From Enoplosus armatus (lineage: Eukaryota > Chordata > Actinopteri > Centrarchiformes > Enoplosidae): 64,000 nt of DNA. This document shows, piece by piece, positions 12,558 through 23,601 of this stretch. The translations under genes and the position numbers were made by a program. The first letter of the stretch is position 1; each line of letters opens with the position of its first letter. Under the pieces are notes generated by a model. That model had not been told where the DNA came from and did no database searches. It saw only the letters and a program-made list of their open reading frames with translations. Location of the stretch: NCBI RefSeq assembly GCF_043641665.1, contig NC_092181.1, positions 16,276,963-16,340,962 of the forward strand. Reading direction: 5' to 3'.

Positions 12558-12917
12558 CAGTTTATTTGGTACATCCACCTAAAAGTAATGCTGTCTAAAA
12601 CAGTCCTGTTGTTTTGTTTGGACCTGTTTTAGAGAGGAGTTGATTCAACTTTATGGTTACTTGACAGGCTGTAGTTTGTGGTGCTGTTTATGTTGCACCA
12701 TACTGAGAGGTGTTTCTAATACTATGTCCAACCTATTTATATCAATAAGGGTAGAGTAAATAATAGAAACGTCTGTCAGTATAGCGCAATACATTTCAGC
12801 AGCACCAGAAGCAGTTTCAACAAAAACTGAACATTATAACCTTCATGGAGGTTGGATTTATTGCAGGACTGTTGTATTAGACTGCATCAGTTTGAGCTAG
12901 CTGCACGTAATAAACTG
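12558..12917. mobile_element. MITE-like element with imperfect 50-bp terminal inverted repeats
   Basis: The left end begins CAGTTTATTTGGTACA and continues to AACAGTCCTG. The right end contains CAGGACTGTTGTATTAGACT and finishes AATAAACTG; read in reverse complement it follows the left end over about 50 bases with scattered mismatches. The 360-base interior has no coding frame. This pattern fits a non-autonomous DNA transposon. A similar sequence is common in percomorph genomes in my memory, but I cannot name its family. Confidence 0.6.
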
Positions 12918-13099
12918 TATATGAAGCAGGGTTATGCTGAAGAAAGTGGACATGTTATGAATGTTTAAATACATTATTTCTCGCCCCGTTCTTGTAATCC
13001 CATATGCGGTTGGTTGGTGTGTATTTCACACTCACATTACACTATCAGTGGTATTATTTCTGGTCTGCCACATTTGTGAAAAAACAATTAAAATATTAT

Positions 13100-13640
13100 T
13101 ACTTATAAAAAAAGAATTGTGAATTTACTCACTGACATTGTGTGTTTATATATATATATATCTATATATATATATATAGATATATATATATACTACCTGT
13201 TTATACCTACATATATCGTTAATTTACTACCTTTTAACAAGCTGTTAAACCATCACAATAGTATGTACATTACCTGTTTACATCCTGCTCTTACCTGTTC
13301 ATAACCAGTTCTCATTACGCATATACATATACTATATTACTGCACAGCCTGTCTACATTACAGGTCATTCATTTGATCACAACTATATATTCTATTTTAT
13401 TTCATTCAATTGTATACATATTATCTATATCTATATATCTTATTTCTATATTTTAACTTCTGCGCTGTTTTATGTCTTATGTCTTAAATTCTCTTTTTTG
13501 TTTTTGCTTGCATAATTTTCTTTTTATACAATTTGTATGAGCATTGTGGGAGGGAGCCTGAGAACAAATCCTTTTATTACCAACATCTGCTTCACCGTAA
13601 TTGTTGTGCATATGACAAATAAAGACTCAATGAAACTCTC
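13100..13640 (+). repeat. TA-rich palindromic microsatellite and LINE-like 3' end
   Basis: The TA run at 13148-13192 is itself near-palindromic (TATATCTATA ... TATAGATATA). The following AT-rich sequence ends at 13570-13640 with CTTCACCGTAATTGTTGTGC then ATATGACAAATAAAGACTC, which resembles the 3' tail of a common fish non-LTR element with its own AATAAA signal. No coding frame survives. Confidence 0.4.
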
Positions 13641-13822
13641 ATGTATGCAGCTTTTGTTAGTGCGGATCATGTGATATCTGACACCACAATGTGTTTGAGA
13701 GCTGAATGATGGAACCTCACCATCAGACACTGAAACACGTTTATACCCTCACAGACTCTCACACAGGGGGATTACTTTAACCGTAAATGCGGCAAGGAGC
13801 AAACTTTAATCATAAGGCTTCT

Positions 13823-13946
13823 ATGGATGTCCAGGGAGAGGGATCCCTCCTCTGTTGCTCTCTCTGAGGTTTCTTCCTTTTTTCCGTTAAAGGGTTCTTT
13901 AGGGGAAGTGCTTCCTTATCAGATGTGCGAGTCGTATGCTGTACAT
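13823..13946 (+). repeat. Dispersed teleost repeat fragment (forward)
   Basis: CCTCTGTTGCTCTCTCTGAG, then TTTCTTCC, GTTAAAGGGTTCTTTAGGGG and GTCGTATGCTGTACAT match a very common fish repeat that I recall from gene-free DNA. The segment that normally follows it is found instead in reverse orientation at 14081-14225. Confidence 0.55.
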
Positions 13947-14080
13947 ATACTACTGCTGTACTAAACTTAACTACTATGTAACCAGAACAAGAGCGTTTTT
14001 TGGAAATTCTTCATCTTTCCTACAACTGCTGATGGAGCTCTCTTATCAGTGCATCATCTGGCAGGAGGAGTATTCATGTC

Positions 14081-14225
14081 AAGTCAATTTTATGTATGCA
14101 GCCCAATATCACAAATCACAAATTTACCTCAAGGGGCTTTTCATTCTGTGCAGCACAACACCCTCTTTCTTAAGACCATCAGTTATATCCTTAGACCCTC
14201 CTCTCAGAAGAAATCTCCTCTTAAT
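14081..14225 (-). repeat. Dispersed teleost repeat fragment (reverse)
   Basis: Read on the minus strand this gives AAGCCCCTTGAGGTAAATTT, then GTGATTTGTGATATTGGGCT and a short AAAATTGACTT end, the usual 3' end of the same repeat class as 13823-13946. The two fragments face each other. Confidence 0.55.
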
Positions 14226-14394
14226 GTCACCCTTCACATATCAGCAGTGCTGCAGAGAGTAGGTGAGTGAAGGATTCATTGTGTGTAAACGCTGCCATAC
14301 GTCCTAGGGATTACAGTACATGTTTGTGAACTGCTGCAGTTCATCACCTCAATAATAGTATAAAAAAATATGCATATTTTGTCTAACAAACATA

Positions 14395-15619
14395 CACTAT
14401 ATTGCCAAAAGTATTCACTCACCCATCCAAATAATTGAAATCAGGTGTTCCATGGCCACAGGTGTATAAAATCATGCACCAAGGCATGCAGACTGTTTCT
14501 ACAAACATTTGTGAAAGAATGGGTCGCTCTCAGGAGCTCAGTGAATTCTAGCGTGGTACTGTGATAGGATGCCACCTGTGCAACAAGTCCAGTCGTGAAA
14601 TTTCCTCGTTCCTAAATATTCCACAGTCAACTGTCAGTAACAAAGTGGAAGCAATTGGGAACGAAAGCAACTCAGCCACGAAGTGGTAGGCCACGTAAAA
14701 TGACGGAGCGGGGTCAGCGGATGCTGAGGCGCATAGTGCGCAGAGGTTGCCAACTTTCTGCAGAGTCAATCGCTACAGACCTCCAAACTTCATGTGGCCT
14801 TCAGATTAGCTCAAGAACAGTGCATAGAGAGCTTCATGGAATGGGTTTCCATGGCCGAGCAGCTGCATCCAAGCCATACATCACCAAGTGCAATGCAAAG
14901 CGTCGGATGCAGTGGTGTAAAGCACGCCACCACTGGACTCTAGAGCAGTGGAGACGCGTTCTCTGGAGTGACGAATCGCGCTTCACCATCTGGCGATCTG
15001 GGCGAGTCTGGGCTTGGCAGTTCCCAGGAGAACGATGCTTGTCTGACTGCATTGTGCCAAGTGTAAAGTTTGGTGGAGGGGGGATTATGGTGTGGGGTTG
15101 TTTTTCAGGAGCTGGGCTTTGCCCCTTAGTTCCAGTGAAAGGAACTCTGAATGCTTCAGCATACCAAGAGATTTTGGACAATTCCATGCTCCCAACTTTG
15201 TGGGAACAGTTTGGGGATGGCCCCTTCCTGTTCCAACATGACTGTGCACCAGTGCACAAAGCAAGGTCCATAAAGACATGGACGAGAGAGTTTGGTGTGG
15301 ATGAACTTGGCCTGCACACAGAGTCCTGACCTCAACCCGATAGAACACCTTTGGGATGAATTAGAGCGGAGACTGAGAGCCAGGCCTTCTCGTCCAACAT
15401 CAGTGTGTGACCTCACAAATGCGCTTCTGGAAGAATGGTCAAAAATTCCCATAAACACACTCCTAAACCTTGTGGAAAGCCTTCCCAGAAGAGTCGAAGC
15501 TGTTATAGCTGCAAAGGGTGGACCAACGTCATATTAAACCCTATGGATTAAGAATGGGATGTCACTTAAGTTCATATGCGAGTCAAGGCAGGTGAGCCAA
15601 TACTTTTGGCAATATAGTG
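14395..15619 (+). mobile_element. Near full-length Tc1-like DNA transposon with both terminal repeats
   Basis: The element is 1225 bases. Its left end starts CACTATATTGCCAAAAGTAT and its right end reads the reverse complement of nearly the same sequence (GGTGAGCCAATACTTTTGGC then AATATAGTG). Both sides are flanked by TA (14393-14394 and 15620-15621), the target duplication of Tc1/mariner insertion. The terminal repeats differ at only about two of the first 29 bases. It encodes a transposase that is now broken (see the pseudogene entry), so it is non-autonomous. It sits in the spacer between spock3 and ugt8, about 3 kb upstream of the probable ugt8 promoter. Confidence 0.9.
14519..15537 (+). 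pseudogene. Tc1-like transposase, disrupted
   Basis: The reading begins at ATG 14519 (MGRSQELSEF) and meets TAG at 14549-14551 as codon 11. It then needs a frame change near 14636-14650, continues open from 14655 to 15329 with an AT-hook-like GRPRK linker and helix-turn-helix region, and needs a second frame change near 15312 to enter the frame ending at 15537. The catalytic triad is recognisable: Asp in WSDESRF (14970-14972), Asp in FQHDCAP (15240-15242), and Glu in NPIEHLWDELE (15343-15345). The two Asp are 90 codons apart and the second spacing is that of a DD34E enzyme with a 2-base net loss. The lesions are one stop and two frameshifts, so no working cut-and-paste enzyme is made. Confidence 0.9.
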
Positions 15620-16129
15620 TATATAAGATAGTTAAAAGCTGACTGTTGGTTACTTCATTTGTAATACTATAGTTTGTCCACTAGGGAGCAGTACAGAACA
15701 TTTATAGAAGTCTTCCCAAATTGAGTCCAATTCACAAGATAAAAACTGATTCAAAGATATTGAGTAGTAATATAAGTATGCTTCATCTATTTTATTGTGA
15801 AGCCATGTTGCTTAAAGTGCTTTATATTCCCTGTTTAATTCAGTTTTATCCCTCATAGGCAAGCACAAACTATTTGCATTTATTTAGTTAGTTTATGATG
15901 AATTAGCACTCGAAGGCAAAACGAAGGCATGTGTCAGATAATCTGCCTTGTGTGTAAGTTTTATTGCAGAGCCCTGCACAATCAACTCCCTCTGCTTCCT
16001 CGTCTTTGCCCATTTTCCTTCTATCTCTTTCTTTGTTTGCACTCTCCTTGCCCATTCTGCCTCCCAGCTCTCTCAGCAGCTTTTGACTTCTGAATATGCA
16101 AGTCTTAGCATCTCCCTCTCTCTCTCTTG

Positions 16130-16130
<1 letters not shown>

Positions 16131-16164
<34 letters not shown>
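16131..16164. repeat. CA microsatellite
   Basis: About 17 CA units, preceded by a CT-rich run (16110-16126). Confidence 0.9.
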
Positions 16165-16170
<6 letters not shown>

Positions 16171-16610
16171 TCATGACCACCACAACTCTCCACGGGAGAG
16201 TTCTGTCATGCTCTGTAGATTGGGTGTCCCAGGGTGATTAACTATTGATATGGAGGTCAGGTAACACACCTGATATCTGGGGGGACAGGGAGGGGTAGAG
16301 GGAGGGAGGAAGGGGGGAGGGGGAAAGAGAATAGCATAGGAAGAACAGGGGGTGGGGGAGGGTGGGGAGAGAGAGTGAAACAGAGAAACAGTGTGGCAAA
16401 GTGGCAAACAGTCATGATGAGAAAGCGTAAAGGCAGGAGCCAATTATCAGACAAGTCGCACGCGCTCCAAATCTACATACAGGCCCTTATTGGATTGGAG
16501 AGCCGAGTTGATGCTCAGGCCCAGTAGCCAATAGCAGAGTGGCATATTGTGATGACTCAGGGCATAGCTGAGGAAATAGTGCTGCTGAGGGCAGTGAATG
16601 TATTGCTGAA

Positions 16611-16612
<2 letters not shown>

Positions 16613-16654
<42 letters not shown>
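16613..16654. repeat. GT microsatellite, about 21 units
   Basis: Uninterrupted GT dinucleotide run. Confidence 0.9.
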
Positions 16655-16656
<2 letters not shown>

Positions 16657-17538
16657 AGGGCAGATGCATACACAAATGGATCACTGTTAGAGAAGAAACA
16701 TCCATTTGTCTTAAACTACACACATCACGGCTCTGCTCCCCACATCCCCACCCCTAAATTACTTTGCATTCCCTTCAGTTTATGGGTGTATGCATGTGTG
16801 TGTTTACCATGTAAACAGACCTACTTCTTTGTGGGACAGTCAAGTACCTGTGTCAGCATAATTACAACGAACTCACCCCTTAAATTCTTTGTCTCCTTCT
16901 CCTCTCTGCCTGATAAGCATCTGTCCTCTCTTGACTGTTTGCCGGTGGGGAGTTAACCCCCGAGCCCCTTTCCCAAATCTTCCCCGCAGGTGAACGGCAA
17001 CAGCACAACAGCGTTTTCTACTTCATACCAACAGTAAAGGGTGTGTATGGTGTGTGCCGTATTTCTGTAAATGATGCAGATGGTGTAATAATGTGGCTCA
17101 ACACGACAGTTTGCTGTGGATAGCTAATTATCTTGCTGATTATAAAGATATATTACAAAGCAATTTTGCCAATATGGTTTTAGGAGAACAGAGTGCTGAA
17201 TTCCAGCAACATCAGGAACTTTATCTTTCAGCCCTCCGTCATCAATCTTTTATAAGCCCACACACACACATGAAAGGTGAGTGGGTGAAAAAGATAGATA
17301 GATGGACAGATAGATAAACAGATGGCTAGACAGTGTTATGTTAATAGGTTAATAACATAATATTTGACTTGCCTTAAGGAAAAGGAACCACCTTTGCATA
17401 ATACTGAATTTGTTTCTTCTAATCTCTCATTGCCATCAACCTCACTTCACTTCTTACAGTTTCTAATGAATGCAAATTATATATTATGCAAATGTCTATG
17501 GCTACCACTTTCTAATAAGCACCATTTAAAAAAAGGGT

Positions 17539-17929
17539 TTATTAGTTGTATCTAGAGACTTTGTTCACGGTTAATAAATCCTTTACTAATGCTTTATAGA
17601 TCAGCTAGAATAACTTTCAGGTTGCCAGGCCATCACTTTGAGAGGATGAACCGTTGCAAAATGCATTTATCAACATTATGTACAACTGCAGACTTGATGG
17701 ATTAAGAACCTTTTAATTATGACTTTTTAATGACAATTAAACATACAGACTAAACGTCTTATTAGAATGTAAGAGACCCACCAACTATAAGTGCATTATT
17801 ACCAAATGGATTAGTAAGAGGATTATTCACAACCTGGCAACCCGATAGTTATTCTTATTAGTAGCTTATAACTGATCTATAAAGCATTAGTAAACGATAT
17901 ATTCGTTATTAATTAGTTACAACTTATTA
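17539..17929. mobile_element. Palindromic MITE-like element with about 95-bp inverted arms
   Basis: The left arm (17539-17630) includes TTATTAGTTGTA, TACTAATGCTTTATAGATCA and GGTTGCCAGG. The right arm (about 17830-17929) carries CCTGGCAACC, TGATCTATAAAGCATTAGTA and TACAACTTATTAG in the mirrored order. The roughly 200-base centre is AT-rich and non-coding. This long imperfect foldback with no gene fits a non-autonomous DNA transposon. It abuts another repeat starting at 17930. Confidence 0.7.
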
Positions 17930-18230
17930 GAGCTGAAACAATTAATCAGCAACCCATTAGTTGATTGACTGAATGAATCTGCAACATTTTAGAAAATTGA
18001 TAAATCCTTATTATTTATTGAACAGAAATGCCAGATATTCTCTGGTTCCTGCCTGTGAGGATTTGCTGCTTTTCATTTGTAAATCGAATATCTTTGAGTT
18101 TTGGAGTTTTACACAGACCAAAGAAACAATTTAAAGACCTCACCTAGTCTCTGGGAAATTGTCAGTCGTTTTATAAACTAAATAATTAAGAAATGAATCG
18201 AAAAAAGAAAATCTACAGATGAATCTGTAA
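17930..18230. repeat. Teleost interspersed repeat, hAT-MITE-like
   Basis: It starts GAGCTGAAACAATTAATCAG and ends with AATGAATCGAAAAAAGAAAA then TCTACAGATGAATCTG. The 'agctgaaacaattaatc ... tctgacagat' layout is that of a family of fish repeats with loosely inverted ends rich in ATTAATC words. A related copy is at 54050-54240. The family name is from memory. Confidence 0.55.
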
Positions 18231-18399
18231 GGGTTGTCAGAGAGAGGTGGCCAGTTGTTGGCCTCCTGTAAGAGTCCAAACTAACCTACAGCCCATACAA
18301 CATCCCAACTGTTGACAGCATCAACAGAGACTGAGTCACCTGTGAGAAGCAAAGTACCTGTACAAACCGATACTCCACCCTCTTTGTGGTTTACTTAAC

Positions 18400-18669
18400 T
18401 AACCTCTTTGAGTTGCCCACCCCCCCGCTGCCGCTCCCTGCCTTCTCATCTTCTGGTAGTCCCGCCTTTCACCGCCCCAGTGAGAGGGACTGCGAGTTTA
18501 ATGTGCCCTCTGCGCGTCTTCGATACCCGGGGACCCATTTTACTTTACAGGCAAGTCCTCACCGCTTTTTTTGTGTTTCATCTCCCCGACACTTTAAATT
18601 CCCTCCAAGCTAATTAGGACTACTGCAGTTTCACCCCACATCTCTCCGGAGCAACATTCAAGTCACAAG
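18400..18669 (+). promoter_or_regulatory. ugt8: Probable ugt8 promoter and non-coding exon 1
   Basis: Sequence from 18418 to 18720 is richer in CpG and GC than its flanks and contains CCGCCC-like boxes (TCCCGCC at 18461 and ACCGCCCC at 18471). It ends in CACAAG followed by GTGAGT, a consensus splice donor at 18670-18675. The first protein-coding exon of ugt8 begins at an acceptor (23598-23599) with only two bases before ATG, so at least one upstream 5' UTR exon is required. This is the best candidate in the preceding 17 kb. Mammalian UGT8 also has a non-coding first exon in my memory. The transcription start, and so the exon's 5' edge, cannot be read from sequence. Confidence 0.5.
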
Positions 18670-19024
18670 GTGAGTCCAACGCACAGGCGAGCGAAGTAGC
18701 TATTTGTCACAACAGGTGTCGTGTAAACTCACGGTGGTCTTTTTTTTTTTTTTTTTTCTCTCTCTCCACGGTTATAGTTGCAAAGAGTAACTTAATATTG
18801 TTTAGGTTGACAGCCGTGAACTCTTTCGTGCTATTTGGCTGTTTTTACTGAAAGCTCCTGAGAGGCAGGTGTAGGTTGTTGTGCTGCGTTCATGTCCTTT
18901 GCGAGTTATCCCTAAGAAAATGTCACCACGGGCGATTCTTAATTGTCGTGATGTAGCCTATTTGTGAATTCACTTGTGGATTGGTTCTGGTATCATTTCA
19001 TCTTCTGTAGCGTCACTACGACAG

Positions 19025-19028
<4 letters not shown>

Positions 19029-19059
<31 letters not shown>
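19029..19059. repeat. AT microsatellite
   Basis: About 15 uninterrupted AT units, 360 bases into putative ugt8 intron 1. Confidence 0.9.
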
Positions 19060-19062
<3 letters not shown>

Positions 19063-19680
19063 AGGCCACAGTTGTACTTTGATATTTCTCCATAGTATCT
19101 TTTTAAAAAGCATTTTTTTTTAAAGCTAGTTTTGTTCCCTGATGGTCAAAATTACTTTAGGGCTCTGTATTAGTCCCTGGTGAGTTTTATCACCCATGAC
19201 ACAGATATTTCTTTCGCTGTATTTTAAGCTCCAGAAAGGCAAACTGTAATGAAACACTTCCACCGTGCCAAGCTATTCTGGTATGCCTTTTTTTTTATTA
19301 TGAGTTATTATAAGAGATTGAATTTATGGTTCCATTACAACTGTTGGGAGGTTACAACTCGATCTCAAACCCCACATGTTCAGTAGGGCTATCCTATCTG
19401 ACCTGGATACTACGATGAACTACACAAGCTAACCTATTTGGTCTGAATGCAGCGTTTCTCATTTGCTTTTTTTCCACCCCGATGAGTGCACCTGCTCGGC
19501 CAATCCTATTGCACCAACGATCACCTGATGTTTTTTTTAAAAAAGAAAAATCCACAGCTGTAGGCCAGAGGTAACAAGACAGTCCTACTCATATGAAAGT
19601 CACTGCCAAACGTAATTGAGATTGACTTGTCATCTTCCTCCTTTGCTTTAACACTCAATCTATGTCCTGAGGCGTGCCTT

Positions 19681-19905
19681 TACTCAAAGTTTAAAGTTAT
19701 TGTAAGGGATGGTAGGATTACCCTTCCAACACTGAGAAGGCCTGCCATACTTAAGAAATTGTGTACTCACATATTAAGGCTGTCAATCCCAATTTAATGA
19801 TAGTTTACTCAAAGCCTTTGTTATTATAAGGGACAAAAGGATAACTCTTCCTTCACTGAGAAGGCCTGCCATACTTACTTACGGCTGTCAATCCCAATTT
19901 CATAA
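19681..19905 (+). repeat. Diverged tandem duplication, two copies of about 100-125 bases
   Basis: Copy one (19681-19805) and copy two (19806-19905) share, in the same order, TACTCAAAG, TTATTxTAAGGGA, CACTGAGAAGGCCTGCCATA and GGCTGTCAATCCCAATTT. Copy two lacks about 20 bases between the last two blocks. This is a local direct duplication with moderate divergence. Confidence 0.85.
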
Positions 19906-22159
19906 TAAATGTCATCCCAGTAATTATTACCCAGGGCTAAATATGTTGTGTAATGATATTTTAAAGCATATATTTATGCTTTTACCACCACATCCTAGTC
20001 TCCAACAAGACTTCACATTCACATTCATCAGTGCTTCTTCATTTGCAGTACATTATGCTAATGAGATACTTGTTGAAGGTTACTTGAAACCTTGCTGCTT
20101 TGTCTCAGTCCCTTGCAGTATTTGTTTATTTGGTACGCCAACTTTTAACTCTTGACAGAGCCGTCTGACCTGTTTTTCAGTGTTGATTGTGGTGGCATGA
20201 CTGAGGTAGAATGAGATTATGAAAGTTAGAGGAAATAGTACTGATCAGCAGTAACATGAAAAGCAAAAGATGAGGAAGGAGAGCTGATAGGTGGAATGAA
20301 GTGGGGTTGCATAGGAGTCTGAATTTCTGTCTGGTTTGTAGAGTTACATCAAAAACAGCATTAGACTGAGTTAATGTGGGTAGTTGGGTTCCTCATGCTG
20401 AAGGCCCAGTAGTTCATTTTGATATAGCCTGAGGAGGGTATTTGTAGGCTTTATCTATATCCAACATACACTTTCTTTCATAAGCTGATGAAGCTTCAAT
20501 ATAGTAGAGGGAATGCAAATGGACCATGTTGCCATGATAAACAGCTTCTCATGTGCCTGTTTCATTTTGTTTCCACCAAAATTCAAGATCTAAATGCTCT
20601 TGACCCTATCTTAATTTATTTATGAAGTTCTCTGGGCTCCACCGTCCATCTTTGGTTTAAGAGGACAAAGTAGTATTTTACGGATAGCACATCGTTGTCC
20701 TTAACCTTCAGTGAACTGGGTGTCAAAGGCCATTTCGTCTATATGCTGTACAGTGTTTTTCTTTCATTTTTTATAATCACAGCCATACTAACCTAGCCTA
20801 GTCAATCTTGCCCTTCAAGATATGCTATTTGGATTATTTAGCAACAAACAAACCTGAGATCACGTTAATCACGCTCCATTTGATAGATTTGAGGCAAAAT
20901 AAACAGCTTGGACTGACTTGTATTTGACTTAATATCAGTTCTTGGAAGTCACATCTCCCCTCTCAACAGGGTGCATGGAGCTAATGAACCCCCACTGTGG
21001 AAGCAGCAAGCCTGCTCCTCCCGCTGTGCTAAATCAAGAAAATGTTAGTCTAGATTATGGTATTAGAGAGGGATAATTACTGTATAATTACCATCGTGTG
21101 TCTCTCTTAATGGATTAAAATGATTCCTGTGTAAGCTGTAATTGGTTTGATTTTCAATAATACACAACCAAAAACTGCAGAATACAATCCAATTAACTTG
21201 AGATGACAGCATTGGTCAGAGTTTATAATTATTTTCAACATTTTGTATGTTGAAGCCTAAGTGGCAGTTGGTTACAAAAACATTGCTGACTATGTCTCTA
21301 TTGCTCTTAACCTAAAGAAGACACCATTTACCATAGAAAATTGTGTTTTGCACCGTTAACTCATCTGTGAGGTTGTTTTTCAATATTTAATATTCCATTA
21401 TTTGTCATATATCTATTATCGTTGATATATTTAAGAATCATATGTGATTTAGAGATATATTCTAAAGGTATAAGTATATTTTGCAGGTGACTTTTGCTTT
21501 ATGAGTTGGAGTTAATGGAGTCATTAGTAATGTAAATATGATGCAGGTAGAGGCATTGAGAGTAGATTTCTCTCAGCTATAGGTGTGGATGATGATAAAA
21601 ACTTTAAATAGGTTTTTCTACTGTTTTCACTATTGTGCTTTTTTCATCTCCACTCTGTCTTCTCCCAGATCAGGACATTTCGTATCCTTTAATTCTCTTA
21701 ATCCAGATAATTTCCACAGCCCTCCCTGTGAACGGTAACCAGACTCCATTGTTAGTAACTTAAGTCATGACGCATCACAGTCCTCAGTAGACAGTGGCTG
21801 GTTTCTATAGTTACCGTCAACAGTCTGGGCAGAGGAGTGTTTGCAATGATATCCTTAGGACAATGCTAAACAAAATGGTGGCCACCTTGAGTCCTCTTCC
21901 TACCAGGCACCCAGCTGTTTACAGAGAGAAACTTCATATTGTGGACAAACAGGTGGCTGATACACTATATAATCCTGTTAAGATCAGGACTGCAGCAGAA
22001 ACAATATGGGCCATGCCATTTGATAGAGATTCAGCCGTAACACATCGACATTGATGGCGATAAAACATGATGCGAGAGATGTTTTGTGCGGCTGACAGGA
22101 GGAAATAACCACGTATACTGTTCAGGATCGCAGGGCGCTGCAGCCCATCACAGAACACA

Positions 22160-22330
22160 TTGAACGAGAGGCAGGGTACACCCTGGACAGGTTGCCAGTC
22201 TGATACCTACAGACACAGAATCACATTCATACTTACATTCACACTTACAGGCAGTTTACAATTTCCTCTTCCTCTAATCTTAAGGTCTTTAGACTATGGG
22301 ATGAAATCCATGCAAACACAGGAACATTTA
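22160..22330 (+). repeat. Teleost interspersed repeat fragment
   Basis: GAGGCAGGGTACACCCTGGA, CAGGTTGCCAGTCT, CACTTACAGGCAGTTTACAA and CTTTAGACTATGGGATGAAA match the order of a very common fish repeat (consensus: gcagggtacaccctggacag ... tttagactgtgggaggaaac) that I recall as retroelement-derived. The copy is partial and diverged. Confidence 0.6.
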
Positions 22331-23601
22331 AACACCCAGTGGACTAAATTCAATCTAGGACCATTATATTTATTTGCTTCACGAGGTGTAACAGTACATT
22401 TTAAGGCTGATTACACACTGCTGCTAACACATGTGCAACAGTTATGCAAGATGCTTCCTTACAAGCCCACCTACATCAGTTTGTTTTTGCCTTGTCATAT
22501 AAACTGATAATCTACATGGTGGGGCAGTATTTAAACAGCTGTATGCATATGCATATCTCCAATGCTGCTAAAGGAGAGCTTTGAAAGGAGATGGTAGGAT
22601 ACACATATTATGTAAATAGGTTAAGAATGTATTCATCTGCTGCCCACACTGTGTTATGTTGTTTGCATCAAGTTAAACATTTGGCCTACTCATTTTGTTA
22701 TACGAGAGCTCAAAGAAGAATTTTCTTTTGGCTGTGGCTTTCATTGCTTACTTAGCTCCTGTATGTCCCGATCCGAAGCCACAACCACCACATCATGAAC
22801 TGTCATTTATACATTTTCCTCCGGAGGTCAGCGCATTCCTTAAGGCATAATACCCTGTGGAAGGACAGCATGGGCTAGTCATTGTAGATTAGGAAAACCT
22901 GGACAATTTATGGCTCTCCATGAAGAGGTTTCCAGTGTTGATGATTAATCCAAATGAGAGGGAGAATGAGTGTAGGCATATAGGACACAGGCTATGACAT
23001 GGTTGCATGATAATGGCTCTTTGTGTTTGTGTTTGTGAATAGAGCTCCCAGAGGTTTAGAATGACGTTGGTGCTACCCACACCGTGTCAGTGACGGCTGT
23101 GCGCAGAGTGAGGAGGGATGAAGGGGTGGAATCGAAATACGGGGAAAGAAAGGCAAAGGTTAATTAGGAAAGGTAAACCATTAAGGATAAAAATGGAACC
23201 ACAGATATTGAGAAGTTTTATTCTCTCAATACTACTTCTCAGTGTGTACGACAGAACTGGAACTCAATTGAGGATGAGGACAAGATTGAATTAAGTTGTG
23301 AAACTGTTGCCTCCTTGCTTCATGGATGACCAAAAAGAGGTGGGCCAGAGTCACTTTCCTAAGAGTAGTAGATAAAAGTTTAAGATGACAAACAAGACAT
23401 ACCTTTCTGACTCCTAGTTGGCCAATTTGCCCAAATAATTCTCAGTATTAAATGTATAATTTATGGATGGTGATTAATTTCTCGAGCCCAGTAATAATCT
23501 TGGATGTTTCTATACCTGTTGAGCAACGCTGACTAATATCTGTATTATGACATTGCTTTTTCACAACTGTTAACATTGATAATTTCTTTATCATTTCAGC
23601 C

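Larger units (their letters stand above)
15620..17538. other. Intergenic region with CA/GT repeats and a G-rich tract, no gene seen
   Basis: The stretch contains a CA run (16131-16164), a G-rich purine tract (16279-16375) and a GT run of about 21 units (16613-16654). Frames of 60-135 codons here are microsatellite frames in both strands and show no family resemblance. Confidence 0.5.
18670..23599 (+). other. ugt8: ugt8 intron 1 (putative)
   Basis: The intron runs from GTGAGT at 18670 to TTTCAG at 23599. It contains an AT run (19029-19059), a diverged tandem duplication (19681-19905), a low-repeat TAAT-rich block (20975-21240) and a dispersed repeat (22160-22330). No coding frame in it is convincing. 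Its existence depends on the exon 1 call. Confidence 0.45.

Noticed and set aside
14834..15458. Minus-strand frames of 87-161 codons
   Set aside because: They are antisense shadows of the Tc1-like transposase, which has clear catalytic motifs on the plus strand.
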